Positions 26,405-36,690 are shown, counted from the first letter of the stretch. The stretch: 64,000 nt of DNA from Schleiferiaceae bacterium (GCA_018402665.1 JAGYIN010000005.1:1-64000); one strand, 5' to 3'. Notes: generated from the sequence alone by a model not told the origin. Numbers and translations are program-made.

Positions 26405-28435
26405 TTATTGAATGATCAATGCTTTACGAATACTCGCGGCTTGGAACAGGTAAAAGCCTGCAGGAGCCCAAAGTTCAAGTGAGGCATCTAAATCCAATTG
26501 GCCTTTTTGAAGGACCCTACCGTCGGTACTGTAAATGGTATACGGCGTTCCGGCAGGAAGACCTTGAACGTTGAAACGGCCGTTACTTGGATTAGGATAA
26601 ATGTTGATCTGCGCTGCACTAAGGTCTTCTTGGTCAAGCGTAACGTCGAGGTTGAAATCATCGAGGAAAGCGTTGTTTCCACCACCTGAAATGAAGTCTA
26701 TCTTGATCATAATGGGCTGGTTGCCGACATAATCATCGAGCCCAATGGTTACTTTGCGCCAATTGCTGCTCGTAGTCGGATTCCAAGGATTGGCTTTATT
26801 CGTTGCAGCATATAACAACGGTCCAAGCAAACTGCGTACGCTTTGCCAGCTTTCACCACAGTCTTGACTTACGCTAACGTTGATTTGATCCATGGCAAAA
26901 CCAGGCTTACTGGCCACGGCATAGCGGAAACTGAAATTCATGGCCGCCGCTCGATCCACTTTGATAAAATTCGTGACCAGTGCATCTGAATTATCAGGAG
27001 CGTTGTTGTAATTATCAAGCTTAACCGAATAGTTTCCTTCAAAACTATTGAAGCTATTGCGTTCCCATTTGATGTTATCGCCGTCTGAATTTTCTACGTG
27101 CCACGTTCCATTGGGAATAGTATTGAATTCGAAGCCAGAGTTGAAGTTGTTTGCCCAGATGGTGCTGTTTGGTATGTGCACACTCATATAGCCATCAATG
27201 GAGGATTGTGATGTTCCCGCTGCATTGGTTACAGTTAATGCGACATCATAATTTTTGAAGGAGTTCCCCGATGCATTGCTGTAGGTAACGGTAGGATGCT
27301 GCGCTGTTGAGGTAGATGGGGTTCCTCCTGGGAAATACCAAGACCAATTGGTTGCGTTTCCAAACGTGCTCATGTCCGTGAATTGGACCGAAGTTCCATT
27401 ACAAATGACGGTTTGACTCGCTTTGAAATTTGCTTGCGGTGCACACGGCAGTGCCATTCCTGGCTCAATTCCCGTGGTTTGTGCATTCGTACTGCTCACG
27501 AGATACCCTCTTCTCGCGACGTTCGCGAGATTCGAACGCATGATAGCGCGCTGATCGTCGGTAAATAAGTTCATACAGTTGTCGTCTGCATAATCCATAT
27601 AGTTCTCGATCATATCCGGCTTGTTTGGACTGTCGTTGGAACAGGTGTTGGCATTCGTATTGCAGCCGTAGCTTGCCTCTAATACGGGTGGTGTATCTGC
27701 ACAATTATCCCCCGCGAAACACCCGCCTTTGAACGGATGGTCCAGTCCTAAATAATGACCGGCCTCGTGCGTCAAAGTCCTTCCCATACTGATCCCTGTG
27801 CCAATTCTGCCCATCCTATCGTGACGAATCACAATGCCGTCGTACGTCGTATTCTGTCCAGGATTGGGTTTATATGCATACCCCAAAACCGTTCCTGTAC
27901 CGCTTCCGGACAGCGTAATACTGTTTACCACCCAGATATTTAGGTACGTATTGTTCGGCCAGCTGATCAGTCCTTTCACATTATTGTTGGCGCCCACACT
28001 AAGCGCACTCTGTGTTCTGGTAATTGCCGTCGTACAGTTTCCTTGGGGGTCCAATTTTGCCAATTGAAATTCGATCTCACAATCCGCCGCCACTCCCTGA
28101 AAAATGGAACGTGTATTAGAAGTATCTGCATTTAAGCGTCGATAATCTTCATTCAACCCAAGAATTGCATCGCGCACCTGCTTGTCAGAAATATTATCGC
28201 TTTGCGTATCATAGATAATATGGACGACCACAGGAACGGTATAAACGACGGCTTCTGTATTGTGAGGCTCGTCAAAATTGACCGAAGAGATGAATTCAGC
28301 CTCATCTGCTTCAAAGTTGGGGTACAGTCGTTTAACTTCTTCTTCGAGCACATCATGGCCACACTTTTGACCAAACAACGGCGCAGAAAGAAAGATAAAT
28401 ACGGCTAGAATAGGGGATAGTATGTATTTTTGCAT
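26405..28435 (-). CDS. Secreted M43 family zinc metalloprotease with PKD and T9SS domains
   Basis: About 676 residues. The signal peptide (MQKYILSPILAVFIFLSAPLFGQ) sets the ATG at 28435. The catalytic motif HEAGHYLGLDH matches the extended HExxHxxGxxH metzincin zinc site of pappalysin-like M43B peptidases; the preceding VVHIIYDTQSDNISD and later NYMDYADDNCMNLFTDDQ (Met-turn region) agree. Then come a PKD domain (FKASQTVICNGTSVQFTDMS), a MAM/choice-of-anchor-like beta sandwich and a T9SS type A sorting domain (IYPNPSNGRF to LIIQ). It should act on proteins outside the cell. Confidence 0.93.
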   Translation of the reverse strand: MQKYILSPILAVFIFLSAPLFGQKCGHDVLEEEVKRLYPNFEADEAEFISSVNFDEPHNTEAVVYTVPVVVHIIYDTQSDNISDKQVRDAILGLNEDYRRLNADTSNTRSIFQGVAADCEIEFQLAKLDPQGNCTTAITRTQSALSVGANNNVKGLISWPNNTYLNIWVVNSITLSGSGTGTVLGYAYKPNPGQNTTYDGIVIRHDRMGRIGTGISMGRTLTHEAGHYLGLDHPFKGGCFAGDNCADTPPVLEASYGCNTNANTCSNDSPNKPDMIENYMDYADDNCMNLFTDDQRAIMRSNLANVARRGYLVSSTNAQTTGIEPGMALPCAPQANFKASQTVICNGTSVQFTDMSTFGNATNWSWYFPGGTPSTSTAQHPTVTYSNASGNSFKNYDVALTVTNAAGTSQSSIDGYMSVHIPNSTIWANNFNSGFEFNTIPNGTWHVENSDGDNIKWERNSFNSFEGNYSVKLDNYNNAPDNSDALVTNFIKVDRAAAMNFSFRYAVASKPGFAMDQINVSVSQDCGESWQSVRSLLGPLLYAATNKANPWNPTTSSNWRKVTIGLDDYVGNQPIMIKIDFISGGGNNAFLDDFNLDVTLDQEDLSAAQINIYPNPSNGRFNVQGLPAGTPYTIYSTDGRVLQKGQLDLDASLELWAPAGFYLFQAASIRKALIIQ

Positions 28436-28520
28436 GGTGTGCAATTTCGTGTTAATTGTCCACGAATCCAACTCAAAAAGCGTGCACTATTCACGATGTC
28501 AACAATTTGTGCATAGATTT

Positions 28521-28552
28521 TTGGTTCTTAGCTAAATAAAGATGTATTTTCG
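28521..28552 (+). promoter_or_regulatory. Promoter of the rplM operon
   Basis: TTG at 28521-28523, a 21-base spacer and TATTTTCG at 28545-28552, one base off the TAnnTTTG consensus. The leader to the rplM GTG at 28610 is about 50 bases and contains a T/G-rich stretch. The variant TATTTTCG also occurs upstream of the exbB-like gene (43291-43298). Confidence 0.55.
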
Positions 28553-28609
28553 CAGCCCTTTTTGGGGGTTGTACACGCAACCACTTTAAACATATAAAAC
28601 GCATTAGCG

Positions 28610-29065
28610 GTGAATACATTAAGTTACAAGACAGTTTCAGCCAACGCGGCGACAGTTGAAAAGAACTGGGTAGTAGTTGACGCAGAAGGTCAAACACTAG
28701 GACGTTTGGCATCTAAGGTAGCCTTGCTTTTAAGAGGTAAGCGCAAGCCTAATTACACACCTCACGTTGACTGTGGCGACAACGTTATTATAGTTAACGC
28801 TGAAAAGGTTGTTTTGAGCGGAAACAAAATGACGGAGAAAACGTACGTATGGCACACGGGTTACCCAGGTGGTCAGCGCACTACAAACCCTGAGCAAATC
28901 ATGGCGAAGTTCCCTGAGCGCATTGTCGAAAAGGCAGTAAAGGGTATGCTTCCTAAGAATCGCCTAGGTGCAGAGTTGTTCCGCAACTTGCACGTATATG
29001 CTGGTCCTGAGCACAAGAACGAAGCTCAGAAGCCAACGGTGATCAACATTAATGAAATCAAATAA
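28610..29065 (+). CDS. rplM: 50S ribosomal protein L13
   Basis: 151 residues beginning at a GTG ([20 protein letters not shown]). Conserved L13 segments are present: [50 protein letters not shown], and [21 protein letters not shown]13 is an early assembly protein of the large subunit. It is followed 10 bases later by rpsI, the usual bacterial pair. Confidence 0.98.
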   Translation: MNTLSYKTVSANAATVEKNWVVVDAEGQTLGRLASKVALLLRGKRKPNYTPHVDCGDNVIIVNAEKVVLSGNKMTEKTYVWHTGYPGGQRTTNPEQIMAKFPERIVEKAVKGMLPKNRLGAELFRNLHVYAGPEHKNEAQKPTVININEIK

Positions 29066-29075
29066 GTAATAATAA

Positions 29076-29462
29076 ATGGCAAAGTTTCACGCAATTGGAA
29101 GACGTAAAACTTCTGTAGCTCGTGTCTACATGGATGAAGGTACTGGTACCATCACCGTAAATGGCAAGGACTATAAGAACTACTTCAACACTGCGCCGTT
29201 GCACTACAAAATGGAGCAGCCTTTCAGTTTGACAGAAACTACTGGCAAATACGACGTTAAAGTCAATGTATTTGGTGGTGGTATCACTGGTCAAGCGGAG
29301 GCAATTCGTTTGGGTGTATCTCGTATTCTTTCTGAGATCGATAACGAGAACCGCACATCGTTGAAGCCTGCCGGACTACTTACTCGTGACCCACGTATGG
29401 TTGAGCGTAAGAAATTCGGTCAGAAGAAAGCACGTAAGAAATTCCAGTTCTCTAAACGTTAA
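29076..29462 (+). CDS. rpsI: 30S ribosomal protein S9
   Basis: 128 residues with the S9 hallmarks: IGRRKTSVARVYM at the N terminus, GGGITGQAEAIRLGVSRIL in the middle and the C-terminal RKKFGQKKARKKFQFSKR tail that reaches the P-site tRNA. It is co-transcribed with rplM and followed by an 80-base gap before rpsB. Confidence 0.98.
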   Translation: MAKFHAIGRRKTSVARVYMDEGTGTITVNGKDYKNYFNTAPLHYKMEQPFSLTETTGKYDVKVNVFGGGITGQAEAIRLGVSRILSEIDNENRTSLKPAGLLTRDPRMVERKKFGQKKARKKFQFSKR

Positions 29463-29542
29463 TCGAGATTTAGTATCCAAATGGACCAGACTCTCAAAAG
29501 GCTACTGGTGCATTGCTTACTAGGGAAAGTAAACTCAAAAAA

Positions 29543-30289
29543 ATGGCAGTAACAGACAACATTAAGAAACTCATGGATGCCGGTGTTCACTTTGGACACC
29601 TCACCCGTAAGTGGAATCCAAACATGGCGCCGTACATCTTCATGGAGCGCAATGGAATCCACGTGATCGACCTTCACAAGACTGAAGCGAAAATGGTAGA
29701 AGCTACAGAAGCACTACAAAAAATCGCAGCATCAGGTCGTAAAATCCTTTTCGTAGCAACGAAAAAACAAGCAAAAGAAATCGTAGCGAAATACGCTGGC
29801 GAAGCAAGCATGCCTTACGTAACTGAGCGTTGGCCAGGAGGTATGTTGACGAACTTCGTAACGATCCGTAAAGCCATCAAGAAGATGCAGAGCATTGACA
29901 AGATGAAGGAAAACGGTACGTTTGAAACACTTTCAAAGCGTGAGCGTCTACAAGTAGACCGTCAGCGTGCAAAGCTTGAGAAGGATTTGGGTTCGGTAGC
30001 AGATATGAATCGTTTGCCCGCTGCCTTGTTTATCGTTGACATCAAGCGTGAACACATTGCTGTAGATGAAGCCATCAAGTTGGGCATTCCAACCTTCGGT
30101 ATGGTAGATACAAATTCAGACCCACGTCGCGTAGATTATGCAATCCCATCAAACGATGATGCTTCAAGAAGTATCGCAGCGGTTATGGAATTCGTAACTG
30201 CAGGTGTAAAAGAAGGTCTCTCTCAGCGCAAGAGCGATAAAGCTACTGCTGAGCAAGCAAAAATTGACAAGAAAGCGGCTAAGGCTTAA
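29543..30289 (+). CDS. rpsB: 30S ribosomal protein S2
   Basis: 248 residues. The ATG at 29543 is chosen (MAVTDNIKKLMDAGVHFGH); the frame runs open upstream. S2 signatures: HFGHLTRKWNPNMAPYIF, RWPGGMLTNFVTI, and NRLPAALFIVDIKREHIAVDEA. The 80-base leader after rpsI holds a short TTACT/AGTAA inverted repeat near 29518-29533; S2 autoregulates in other bacteria through its leader, but no known leader motif is recognisable here. A terminator follows. Confidence 0.97.
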   Translation: MAVTDNIKKLMDAGVHFGHLTRKWNPNMAPYIFMERNGIHVIDLHKTEAKMVEATEALQKIAASGRKILFVATKKQAKEIVAKYAGEASMPYVTERWPGGMLTNFVTIRKAIKKMQSIDKMKENGTFETLSKRERLQVDRQRAKLEKDLGSVADMNRLPAALFIVDIKREHIAVDEAIKLGIPTFGMVDTNSDPRRVDYAIPSNDDASRSIAAVMEFVTAGVKEGLSQRKSDKATAEQAKIDKKAAKA

Positions 30290-30325
30290 TCCTTAACGGT
30301 TTGTTGAAACAATAAAGTCTTTTTG

Positions 30326-30361
30326 AGAGAGCCGTAGGGATACCTTTGCGGCTCTCTTTTT
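30326..30361 (+). terminator. Intrinsic terminator after rpsB
   Basis: A nine-base-pair stem AGAGAGCCG/CGGCTCTCT with a 14-base loop, then a short T run. It may be partial, since tsf follows at once and is normally co-expressed with rpsB. Confidence 0.8.
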
Positions 30362-30390
30362 AATTAAAATTCAAATTAATACTCTATATC

Positions 30391-31209
30391 ATGGCAAAGA
30401 TTACCGCTGCTGAAGTAAATCAACTCAGAAAGCAAACTGGAGCTGGTATGATGGACTGTAAGAAAGCTTTAGTTGAAGCTGAAGGCGACTTCGAAGCTGC
30501 AGTTGACATCCTAAGAAAGAAAGGTCAAAAAGTAGCTGCAAAGCGTGCTGATCGCGACGCAACTGAAGGTGCTGTTATTGCAAAGACAAACGGTACTGAT
30601 AAAGGTGTTGTCATCAAATTGTCTTGTGAGACAGATTTCGTTGCTAAAAACGAAAACTTCGTAGCATTGGCACATAAGGTAGCAGATATTGCGTTGGCTT
30701 CAGGTGTAGCAACGGCTGAAGAGCTTGGTGCAGTTGAATTCGAAGCAGGATTAACTGTTGCAGCTAAATTGCAAGAGCAAACAGGTGTGATTGGTGAGAA
30801 AATTGAAGTTGCTGAAATGGCTACTGTAAACGCTCCTTATGTTGCGTCGTACATCCACATGGGCAACAAGATTGGTACTTTGGTAGGTTTGACTGCTGAA
30901 GCTGCTGAAGCTGGTCGTGACGTAGCAATGCAAGCTGCTGCAATGAATCCTGTGGCGTTGAACCGTGATTCAGTTTCTGAAGAATTGATCGCTCGCGAAT
31001 TGGAAGTAGGTAAAGAATTGGCTCGTCAAGAAGGCAAGCCGGAAGAAATGCTTGAGAAAATCGCATTGGGTCGTTTAAATAAATTCTTCAAGGAGAATAC
31101 GTTAGTAGACCAAGACTTTATCAAAGACAGTAAATTGAGCGTATCTAAATACCTCACTAGCGTTCAAGCTGGTTTGGCTGTTGTAGATTTCAAGCGCGTT
31201 AGCTTATAA
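30391..31209 (+). CDS. tsf: Elongation factor Ts
   Basis: 272 residues. EF-Ts is the nucleotide exchange factor for EF-Tu. The N-terminal UBA-like part (VNQLRKQTGAGMMDCKKAL), the core TDFVAKN motif and the C-terminal dimerisation region are present. It follows rpsB as in most bacteria, although a hairpin with a T run separates them here. Confidence 0.98.
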   Translation: MAKITAAEVNQLRKQTGAGMMDCKKALVEAEGDFEAAVDILRKKGQKVAAKRADRDATEGAVIAKTNGTDKGVVIKLSCETDFVAKNENFVALAHKVADIALASGVATAEELGAVEFEAGLTVAAKLQEQTGVIGEKIEVAEMATVNAPYVASYIHMGNKIGTLVGLTAEAAEAGRDVAMQAAAMNPVALNRDSVSEELIARELEVGKELARQEGKPEEMLEKIALGRLNKFFKENTLVDQDFIKDSKLSVSKYLTSVQAGLAVVDFKRVSL

Positions 31210-31234
31210 TCACTCAGTGAAGTGAATCTTATAA

Positions 31235-31269
31235 ACCGCGATGGCTGGCTAGCCATCGCGGTTTTTTTT
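31235..31269 (+). terminator. Strong intrinsic terminator after tsf
   Basis: A perfect 12-base-pair stem (ACCGCGATGGCT with its complement, 31235-31246 and 31251-31262), a 4-base loop and eight T. Confidence 0.92.
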
Positions 31270-31317
31270 GCCTTTCGGGCAAAAGCTCGTAACGGTTTAA
31301 AAACTAGAATAAACTCG

Positions 31318-31349
31318 TTGGATTGCCTATGATAGTTGCGGTATATTTG
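31318..31349 (+). promoter_or_regulatory. Promoter of pyrH
   Basis: TTG at 31318-31320, a 21-base spacer and TATATTTG at 31342-31349, full agreement with TTG-N17-23-TAnnTTTG. The ATG of pyrH lies 17 bases further on. Confidence 0.7.
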
Positions 31350-31366
31350 TGTTCAAACCTACAGAT

Positions 31367-32077
31367 ATGAAATACAATCGCGTCCTCCTGAAATTAAGCG
31401 GAGAAGCCCTTATGGGTGATAAGGAATTTGGTATTGATCCCAAAAGGATCGCCGAATATGCCGAAGAGATCAAAGCAGTAGCTGAATTAGGAGTGCAAGT
31501 AGGAGTGGTTATTGGCGGAGGAAATATTTTCCGCGGTATCAGCGGTGCATCGCAAGGTATGGACCGTGTTCAAGCAGACCATATGGGAATGCTCGCCACA
31601 GTAATTAACGGTCTAGCGCTACAAGGTGCGTTGGAAAGTGCAGGTGTAAAAACACGACTGCAAAGTGCCGTAGAAATGGATAAAGTGGCAGAGCCATTTA
31701 TTCGTCGTCGTGCCATTCGTCATCTAGAAAAAGGCCGTGTGGTGATTTTCTCAGCTGGTACTGGGAACCCATATTTTACAACAGATACAGGAGCAACCCT
31801 TCGTGCGGTTGAAATTCAAGCGGATGTAATACTCAAGGGCACACGCGTTGACGGTATCTATAGTGCAGATCCAGAAAAGGATGCGACTGCGACGAAATTT
31901 GAAACCCTCAGCTTCAAAGAAGTCTATGATAAGGGTTTGAATGTGATGGATATGACTGCATTTACGTTGAGTAAAGAGAACGAACTTCCCATCATTGTGT
32001 TTGATATGAACACACCGGGTAACTTGATGAAGGTGATAGAAGGTACGCCAGGGGTGGGTACGCTAGTTAAAAATTAA
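31367..32077 (+). CDS. pyrH: UMP kinase
   Basis: 236 residues. PyrH phosphorylates UMP to UDP, feeding RNA, DNA and UDP-sugar synthesis. Amino-acid-kinase-fold motifs: [75 protein letters not shown] 31367 is used since it lies downstream of the promoter and matches the family start. It is followed by frr after 18 bases, the standard order. Confidence 0.98.
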   Translation: MKYNRVLLKLSGEALMGDKEFGIDPKRIAEYAEEIKAVAELGVQVGVVIGGGNIFRGISGASQGMDRVQADHMGMLATVINGLALQGALESAGVKTRLQSAVEMDKVAEPFIRRRAIRHLEKGRVVIFSAGTGNPYFTTDTGATLRAVEIQADVILKGTRVDGIYSADPEKDATATKFETLSFKEVYDKGLNVMDMTAFTLSKENELPIIVFDMNTPGNLMKVIEGTPGVGTLVKN

Positions 32078-32095
32078 GAAAATCAATTCAATAGG

Positions 32096-32659
32096 ATGCA
32101 AGACGAAATAGATTTTGTTTTTGATGCAACGAAGGATGATATGGATCGTGCCATCAGCCATTTAGAAAAGGCGATGGTAAAGATTCGCGCGGGTCGTGCC
32201 AACCCTTCTATGCTGGAGGGAGTAATGGTAGAGTACTACGGAGCGCCTACGCCGCTTTCGCAAGTGAGTAATGTGAATACCCCAGATGCGCGTACGATCA
32301 GTATTCAACCCTGGGAGAAGCAGTTGATTACTGAAATTGAAAAAGCCATCATGAATGCAGGTTTAGGCTTCAACCCAATGAATAATGGTGAATGTGTCAT
32401 TATTAGTGTCCCGCCTTTGACAGAAGAACGCCGTCGCGACCTTGCAAAGCTTGCTAAAAGTGAGAGCGAAAACGCGAAAGTTGGCGTTCGCGCGGCACGC
32501 AAGACGGCAATGGACGAGCTCAAAAAATTGGGCAATGACGGCTTGAGTGAAGACTTGCGCAAGGACCTTGAGGAGGACATTCAGAAAATGACAGACAACT
32601 ACATCACGAAATGTGATGCGCTCTACGTGAAGAAAGAAAAGGACATCATGACGGTATAA
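32096..32659 (+). CDS. frr: Ribosome recycling factor
   Basis: 187 residues. RRF splits post-termination ribosomes with EF-G. Seen: KIRAGRANPSMLEGVMVEYYG, TPDARTISIQPWEK, LTEERRRDLAKLAK, and ARKTAMDELKKL. It ends the pyrH-frr operon, with a small hairpin terminator after the stop codon. Confidence 0.98.
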   Translation: MQDEIDFVFDATKDDMDRAISHLEKAMVKIRAGRANPSMLEGVMVEYYGAPTPLSQVSNVNTPDARTISIQPWEKQLITEIEKAIMNAGLGFNPMNNGECVIISVPPLTEERRRDLAKLAKSESENAKVGVRAARKTAMDELKKLGNDGLSEDLRKDLEEDIQKMTDNYITKCDALYVKKEKDIMTV

Positions 32660-32665
32660 AAGGGC

Positions 32666-32689
32666 ACCCGCTGAGGCGGGTTTTCTTTT
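32666..32689 (+). terminator. Intrinsic terminator after frr
   Basis: A short GC stem ACCCGC/GCGGGT with loop TGAG and a T-rich tail broken by one C. Confidence 0.75.
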
Positions 32690-32737
32690 GAAAAAATAAA
32701 TGTTTGAACATCGACTGTCTTTTTATGTTAGCTCGTT

Positions 32738-33190
32738 ATGAATCTTGAACAAGAAATCAAGCAAAAGGCTTTTCGCAGCGAACAGTCAAAGCTCATTGTA
32801 AACCTCATTTACACTTACAATCAACTGAAAAGTAGGATTGCCACCGTGCTTAAAGATGAGGGGGTGACCATGCAACAGTATAACGTACTGCGCATCGTGA
32901 ACGGTGCGGGTACTGAGGGAATTATGACCTCTGAGATTCGTGAGCGTATGTTGGATAAAATGAGCGACGCATCGCGGATGGTGGACCGATTAGAAACCAT
33001 GGGGCTCGTCATCAAACAGCGCGATAGAGACGACCGTCGCGTACTTCATATTTTCCTCACTGAAAGGGGACAAGCTTTAGTACAGCGATTAATGGAGCAG
33101 GAAACCATAGACCAATTGGCCAGTGGTGTAAAAGAAGAAAGCGCCCAACAACTTAATGAGCTGCTGGACGCCTTTAGAGCTTCACTGTAA
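32738..33190 (+). CDS. MarR family transcriptional regulator
   Basis: 150 residues with the winged-helix MarR fold: a helix (LIVNLIYTYNQLKSRIATVLK), recognition region (TMQQYNVLRIVNGAGTEGIMTSEIRERM, DASRMVDRLETMGLV) and wing (RDRDDRRVLHIFLTERG). Such proteins are usually repressors that bind small ligands. The target is unknown; neither neighbour (frr, convergent pgi) suggests one. It converges on pgi with a 4-base gap. Confidence 0.92.
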   Translation: MNLEQEIKQKAFRSEQSKLIVNLIYTYNQLKSRIATVLKDEGVTMQQYNVLRIVNGAGTEGIMTSEIRERMLDKMSDASRMVDRLETMGLVIKQRDRDDRRVLHIFLTERGQALVQRLMEQETIDQLASGVKEESAQQLNELLDAFRASL

Positions 33191-33194
33191 CCGC

Positions 33195-34832
33195 TTATTT
33201 CAAATAATTGATCAATGCGTTGGTAGAGCTGTCGTGCTCGTGTGGCACGCCGCTTCCAGTAAGTTCTCCTAAGACAGCTTTTGCCAAAACTTTTCCCAAT
33301 TCAACACCCCACTGGTCGTAGCTGTATACGTTCCAGATGTAGCCTTGGATCAAGATTTTGTGTTCGTATGCTGCAATCAATTGGCCCAAATGATAAGGGT
33401 TCAATTCATCTGCAACAATGCTATTGGTAGGTCGATTCCCTTCAAAAACGCGGAACGGTGCTATTTCTTCAACCACTGCATCTGAAATCCCGGCTTGACG
33501 CATTTCAATCTCAACTTCTGTTCTGGTCTTTCCGGTCATCAACGCTTCGGTCTGAGCGATGAAATTTGCAAGTAGAATGGGGTGGTGATCCTTTAAGCTG
33601 TGTTGAGGCTTTTTGGATGCGATAAAGTCCGCTGGAATGAGGTCGGTACCTTGGTGAATCAATTGGTAGAAGGCATGTTGTCCGTTCGTTCCAGGTTCGC
33701 CCCAAATAATTGGCCCCGTAGCGTAGGTTACTTTCTTACCGTTACGGCCGACATATTTCCCGTTGCTTTCCATATCGCCTTGTTGAAAATATGCAGCGAA
33801 GCGGTCCATGTATTGATCGTAGGGGAGAATAGCATGACTCGCTGCTCCGTGAAAATTGCGGTACCAGATGCCCAACATGGCCATTTGTGCGGGAATGTTT
33901 TTATCCCAATCCTCAGTAGCCACGTGTTTATCCATGGCATGTGCGCCACTTAAAAACTCCTGGAAACCTTGAAAACCAATAGCCAATATCACCGGAAGGC
34001 CGATGGCCGACCAAACGCTGTAACGTCCGCCAACCCAGTCCCAGAATCCAAACATGTTTTTGGTATCTATCCCAAATCCTGCAACACCTTCAGCGTTAGT
34101 ACTAACGGCAACGAAGTGTTTTGCTACAGCGGATTCCGTACCCCCATGGTTCAGGAACCATTGTTTTGCGCTGTTCGCGTTTTTCATGGTTTCCTGTGTC
34201 GTAAAAGTTTTTGATGCGATGATAAATAAGGTAGTTTCCGCATCGACCTTACGCAAGACTTCATGCAAATCGGCGCCATCAACATTTGCAACAAAATGGA
34301 AATCCATTTCCTCTGTAACGAATGGACGGAGTGCATTAATCACCATACGTGGTCCTAAATCGGAGCCGCCTATTCCAATATTTACAACAGCAGTAATGCG
34401 TTTTCCAGTATGACCTTTCCAAGCTCCTGAGCGAATCTCATTTGAGAATGCAGCCAATTTTGCCCACGAATCACGAATACCCGGCATCACATCTTCACCG
34501 TCCACCAGTATAGGATCACCCGACATGTTTCTCAATGCCGTATGTAAAACTGCGCGGTTTTCAGTGACGTTAATTTTCGCACCGCCTTGTTGCATTTGAA
34601 TGGCTTCGCGAACATTCGCCTCGTTCAAGAGTTCTTTAAATAGACTAAAGGTTTCGGAACCTATGTGGTTTTTAGAAAAGTCGAACAAAAGGCCGTCCCA
34701 CTTGATGTGGTATTTATTAAAGCGGTCTGGATCTTCGAAAAAACGTGTTTTTAAAGTGCGTTTATCGTTGTCGAAGTTTTTTTGGAGCTTTTTCCAAGCC
34801 TTTAGTTCTGTGGGATTTATGTTTTTCAACAT
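33195..34832 (-). CDS. pgi: Glucose-6-phosphate isomerase
   Basis: About 545 residues, the long (E. coli-like) form. It interconverts glucose-6-phosphate and fructose-6-phosphate, the latter being the substrate of GlmS in this window. Signatures: [80 protein letters not shown], and a C-terminal [14 protein letters not shown]. The second ATG (34832, [13 protein letters not shown]) agrees with the family start better than the ATG at 34844. Confidence 0.97.
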   Translation of the reverse strand: MLKNINPTELKAWKKLQKNFDNDKRTLKTRFFEDPDRFNKYHIKWDGLLFDFSKNHIGSETFSLFKELLNEANVREAIQMQQGGAKINVTENRAVLHTALRNMSGDPILVDGEDVMPGIRDSWAKLAAFSNEIRSGAWKGHTGKRITAVVNIGIGGSDLGPRMVINALRPFVTEEMDFHFVANVDGADLHEVLRKVDAETTLFIIASKTFTTQETMKNANSAKQWFLNHGGTESAVAKHFVAVSTNAEGVAGFGIDTKNMFGFWDWVGGRYSVWSAIGLPVILAIGFQGFQEFLSGAHAMDKHVATEDWDKNIPAQMAMLGIWYRNFHGAASHAILPYDQYMDRFAAYFQQGDMESNGKYVGRNGKKVTYATGPIIWGEPGTNGQHAFYQLIHQGTDLIPADFIASKKPQHSLKDHHPILLANFIAQTEALMTGKTRTEVEIEMRQAGISDAVVEEIAPFRVFEGNRPTNSIVADELNPYHLGQLIAAYEHKILIQGYIWNVYSYDQWGVELGKVLAKAVLGELTGSGVPHEHDSSTNALINYLK

Positions 34833-34924
34833 TGTTGATTTCATTATTTAAATGCAAATCTACCATATGTTGTGGTACTTGACCCGTTATTTAGTAAATT
34901 CATCAACTTATTTACGAAAACTTC

Positions 34925-35989
34925 ATGTTGAGATTTAAGAGTACAAGTGATTTTCAAAAAGAGGTGCGCAAGCGAGTGCGCACGTACTTTAAAGAAGAAA
35001 ATAAATCGGCCTTAGCCGACTACAGGTATTACATCAAAGCGGTTGCAAACCTTGCGATGTATCTCGTTCCTTTTGTATTGTTCTTGATGGGCAACCAAAG
35101 TTTTGGTATGACAACGTTATTGTGGGCGATTACAGGAATTGGTATGGCAGGGGTTGGAATGAACCTCATGCACGATGCTTTGCACAATACAGTTACGCGC
35201 AGTGAGTGGTGGAACCGCAAAATTGGCGCTTCGATCTATATGTTGGCGGGTAATTCATACACTTGGCGTGTACAGCACAATATGAAGCACCATACGCACA
35301 CGAACGTCGATGGTCACGATGACGATATTGAAACTGGAAGTATGTTTCGTTTCCACCCGAGCCAGCAGCTGTTGCCGAAGCACAAATACCAGCACATCTA
35401 TGCACCGTTTGCCTATACTTTGATGACCTACAAATGGTTATTGGAAAAGGACTTTAAGCAAGTGGTAAACTATAACAAGAGTGATCTTTTCAAAGCAAAA
35501 GACCAGAGCTTGGGTATGGTTTGGACGAAACTGATCGTAGGCAAGCTTTTCCACTTTGCAGTGTTTTATGTGATGCCTATGCTTTTAGGTGCGCCTTGGT
35601 ATTTGGTATTGTGGGGGAATGTTACAATGCATGTGATTGCAGGTTTCATTCTATCCATCACCTTCCAGTTGGCACACGTGGTAGATAAAGCCGAATTTCC
35701 TACAGAAGAGGAAGTTCAGAACATCACAAACATTGAACACCAAATGAAGACTACGGCGAATTTCGCCACGAAAAACTGGTTGGTAACGTGGTACACAGGG
35801 GGGTTGAACTTCCAGGTTGAGCACCACATGTTCCCGACCATTAATCACATTCATTATCCTAAAATCGCAGAGATCGTTCGTAAGACAGCTGCAGAATTTG
35901 AGTTGCCGTACAACGAATACCGTACGACCTTGAGTGCTGTTAAAGGACACTTTCGTCATTTGCGCGCTATGGGGATGCAGCCGGCTTAA
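34925..35989 (+). CDS. Membrane fatty acid desaturase
   Basis: 354 residues with about four membrane helices and the three His boxes of membrane di-iron desaturases: HDALH (83-87), HNMKHH (118-123) and QVEHH (297-301). The Gln in the third box is typical of front-end (linoleoyl-CoA/delta-6-like) enzymes, but no cytochrome b5 domain is fused, so the electron donor is separate. Bacteroidota members are annotated acyl-CoA desaturase; the double-bond position cannot be told. A strong hairpin terminator follows. Confidence 0.93.
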   Translation: MLRFKSTSDFQKEVRKRVRTYFKEENKSALADYRYYIKAVANLAMYLVPFVLFLMGNQSFGMTTLLWAITGIGMAGVGMNLMHDALHNTVTRSEWWNRKIGASIYMLAGNSYTWRVQHNMKHHTHTNVDGHDDDIETGSMFRFHPSQQLLPKHKYQHIYAPFAYTLMTYKWLLEKDFKQVVNYNKSDLFKAKDQSLGMVWTKLIVGKLFHFAVFYVMPMLLGAPWYLVLWGNVTMHVIAGFILSITFQLAHVVDKAEFPTEEEVQNITNIEHQMKTTANFATKNWLVTWYTGGLNFQVEHHMFPTINHIHYPKIAEIVRKTAAEFELPYNEYRTTLSAVKGHFRHLRAMGMQPA

Positions 35990-36015
35990 CAGCCCACGGC
36001 GAGCACTAGAACGAG

Positions 36016-36043
36016 AAAGGCGGCCCGAAGGGCCGCCTTTTTT
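36016..36043. terminator. Intrinsic terminator after the desaturase gene
   Basis: An 11-base-pair stem AAAGGCGGCCC/GGGCCGCCTTT with loop GAA, flanked by A and T runs, so it can work for both the desaturase and the convergent NifU-like gene. Confidence 0.9.
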
Positions 36044-36075
36044 ATGCGCTGTATTTTTTTTGGGCCTGCGGCCTT

Positions 36076-36690
36076 TTAACCATTCACTGCAACGACATCG
36101 TCAACGAGGGTTGGCAACATTTTTTGCAAGATGCTTAGAATTCCATTTTTTAAGGTCATGGTCGACGAAGGACAACCGGAACAAGCGCCTTGAAGTTGGA
36201 CTTCAACAATTTTATCCTTGTAGCCCATAAAGGCGATGTTTCCTCCGTCTTGTGCGACTGCAGGCTTGATGTATTCTTCGAGGATGTCGACGATGCGTCC
36301 TTCTATTTCACCCAGATCTTCTTGACGAACTGCAGGTGAGCCATCGGTTGGGGCTTCTGCGGTTTCGGCAGGAGCTAATTGGTCCTCATGAACAGCGACA
36401 CCGCCCTCTTGAAGAAAATCAGTGATGAAAATGCGTACTTCTTGCGCTACATCATCCCATTCGACTACATCAAATTTCGCAATGGCGATGTAATTACCTG
36501 AGATAAACACTTCTTTGACAAAAGGGAAATGGAAGAGCTTCGTAGCTAAGGGTGACGGTTTAGCTTCTTCGATGTTTCTGAATTCCGCAGAATCTGTCTG
36601 TAACAACATTTTGTTGCTTACAAACTTCATGACCTTCGGATTCGGGGTCATTTCTGCATAAATACTAACGGGTACGCGCTTGATGTCCAT
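36076..36690 (-). CDS. NifU-like (NFU) iron-sulfur scaffold protein
   Basis: 204 residues. ATG at 36688-36690 (MDIKRVPVSIYAEMTPNPKVMKFV) opens the Nfu N-terminal domain; an acidic linker leads to the C-terminal NifU domain with CSGCPSS, the CxxC that holds a 4Fe-4S cluster, after QDGGNIAFMGYKD. NFU proteins carry clusters to target enzymes. The frame is open upstream to 36978, but that part is antisense to the carbonic anhydrase gene and is not coding. The two genes diverge from an 85-base gap. Confidence 0.94.
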   Translation of the reverse strand: MDIKRVPVSIYAEMTPNPKVMKFVSNKMLLQTDSAEFRNIEEAKPSPLATKLFHFPFVKEVFISGNYIAIAKFDVVEWDDVAQEVRIFITDFLQEGGVAVHEDQLAPAETAEAPTDGSPAVRQEDLGEIEGRIVDILEEYIKPAVAQDGGNIAFMGYKDKIVEVQLQGACSGCPSSTMTLKNGILSILQKMLPTLVDDVVAVNG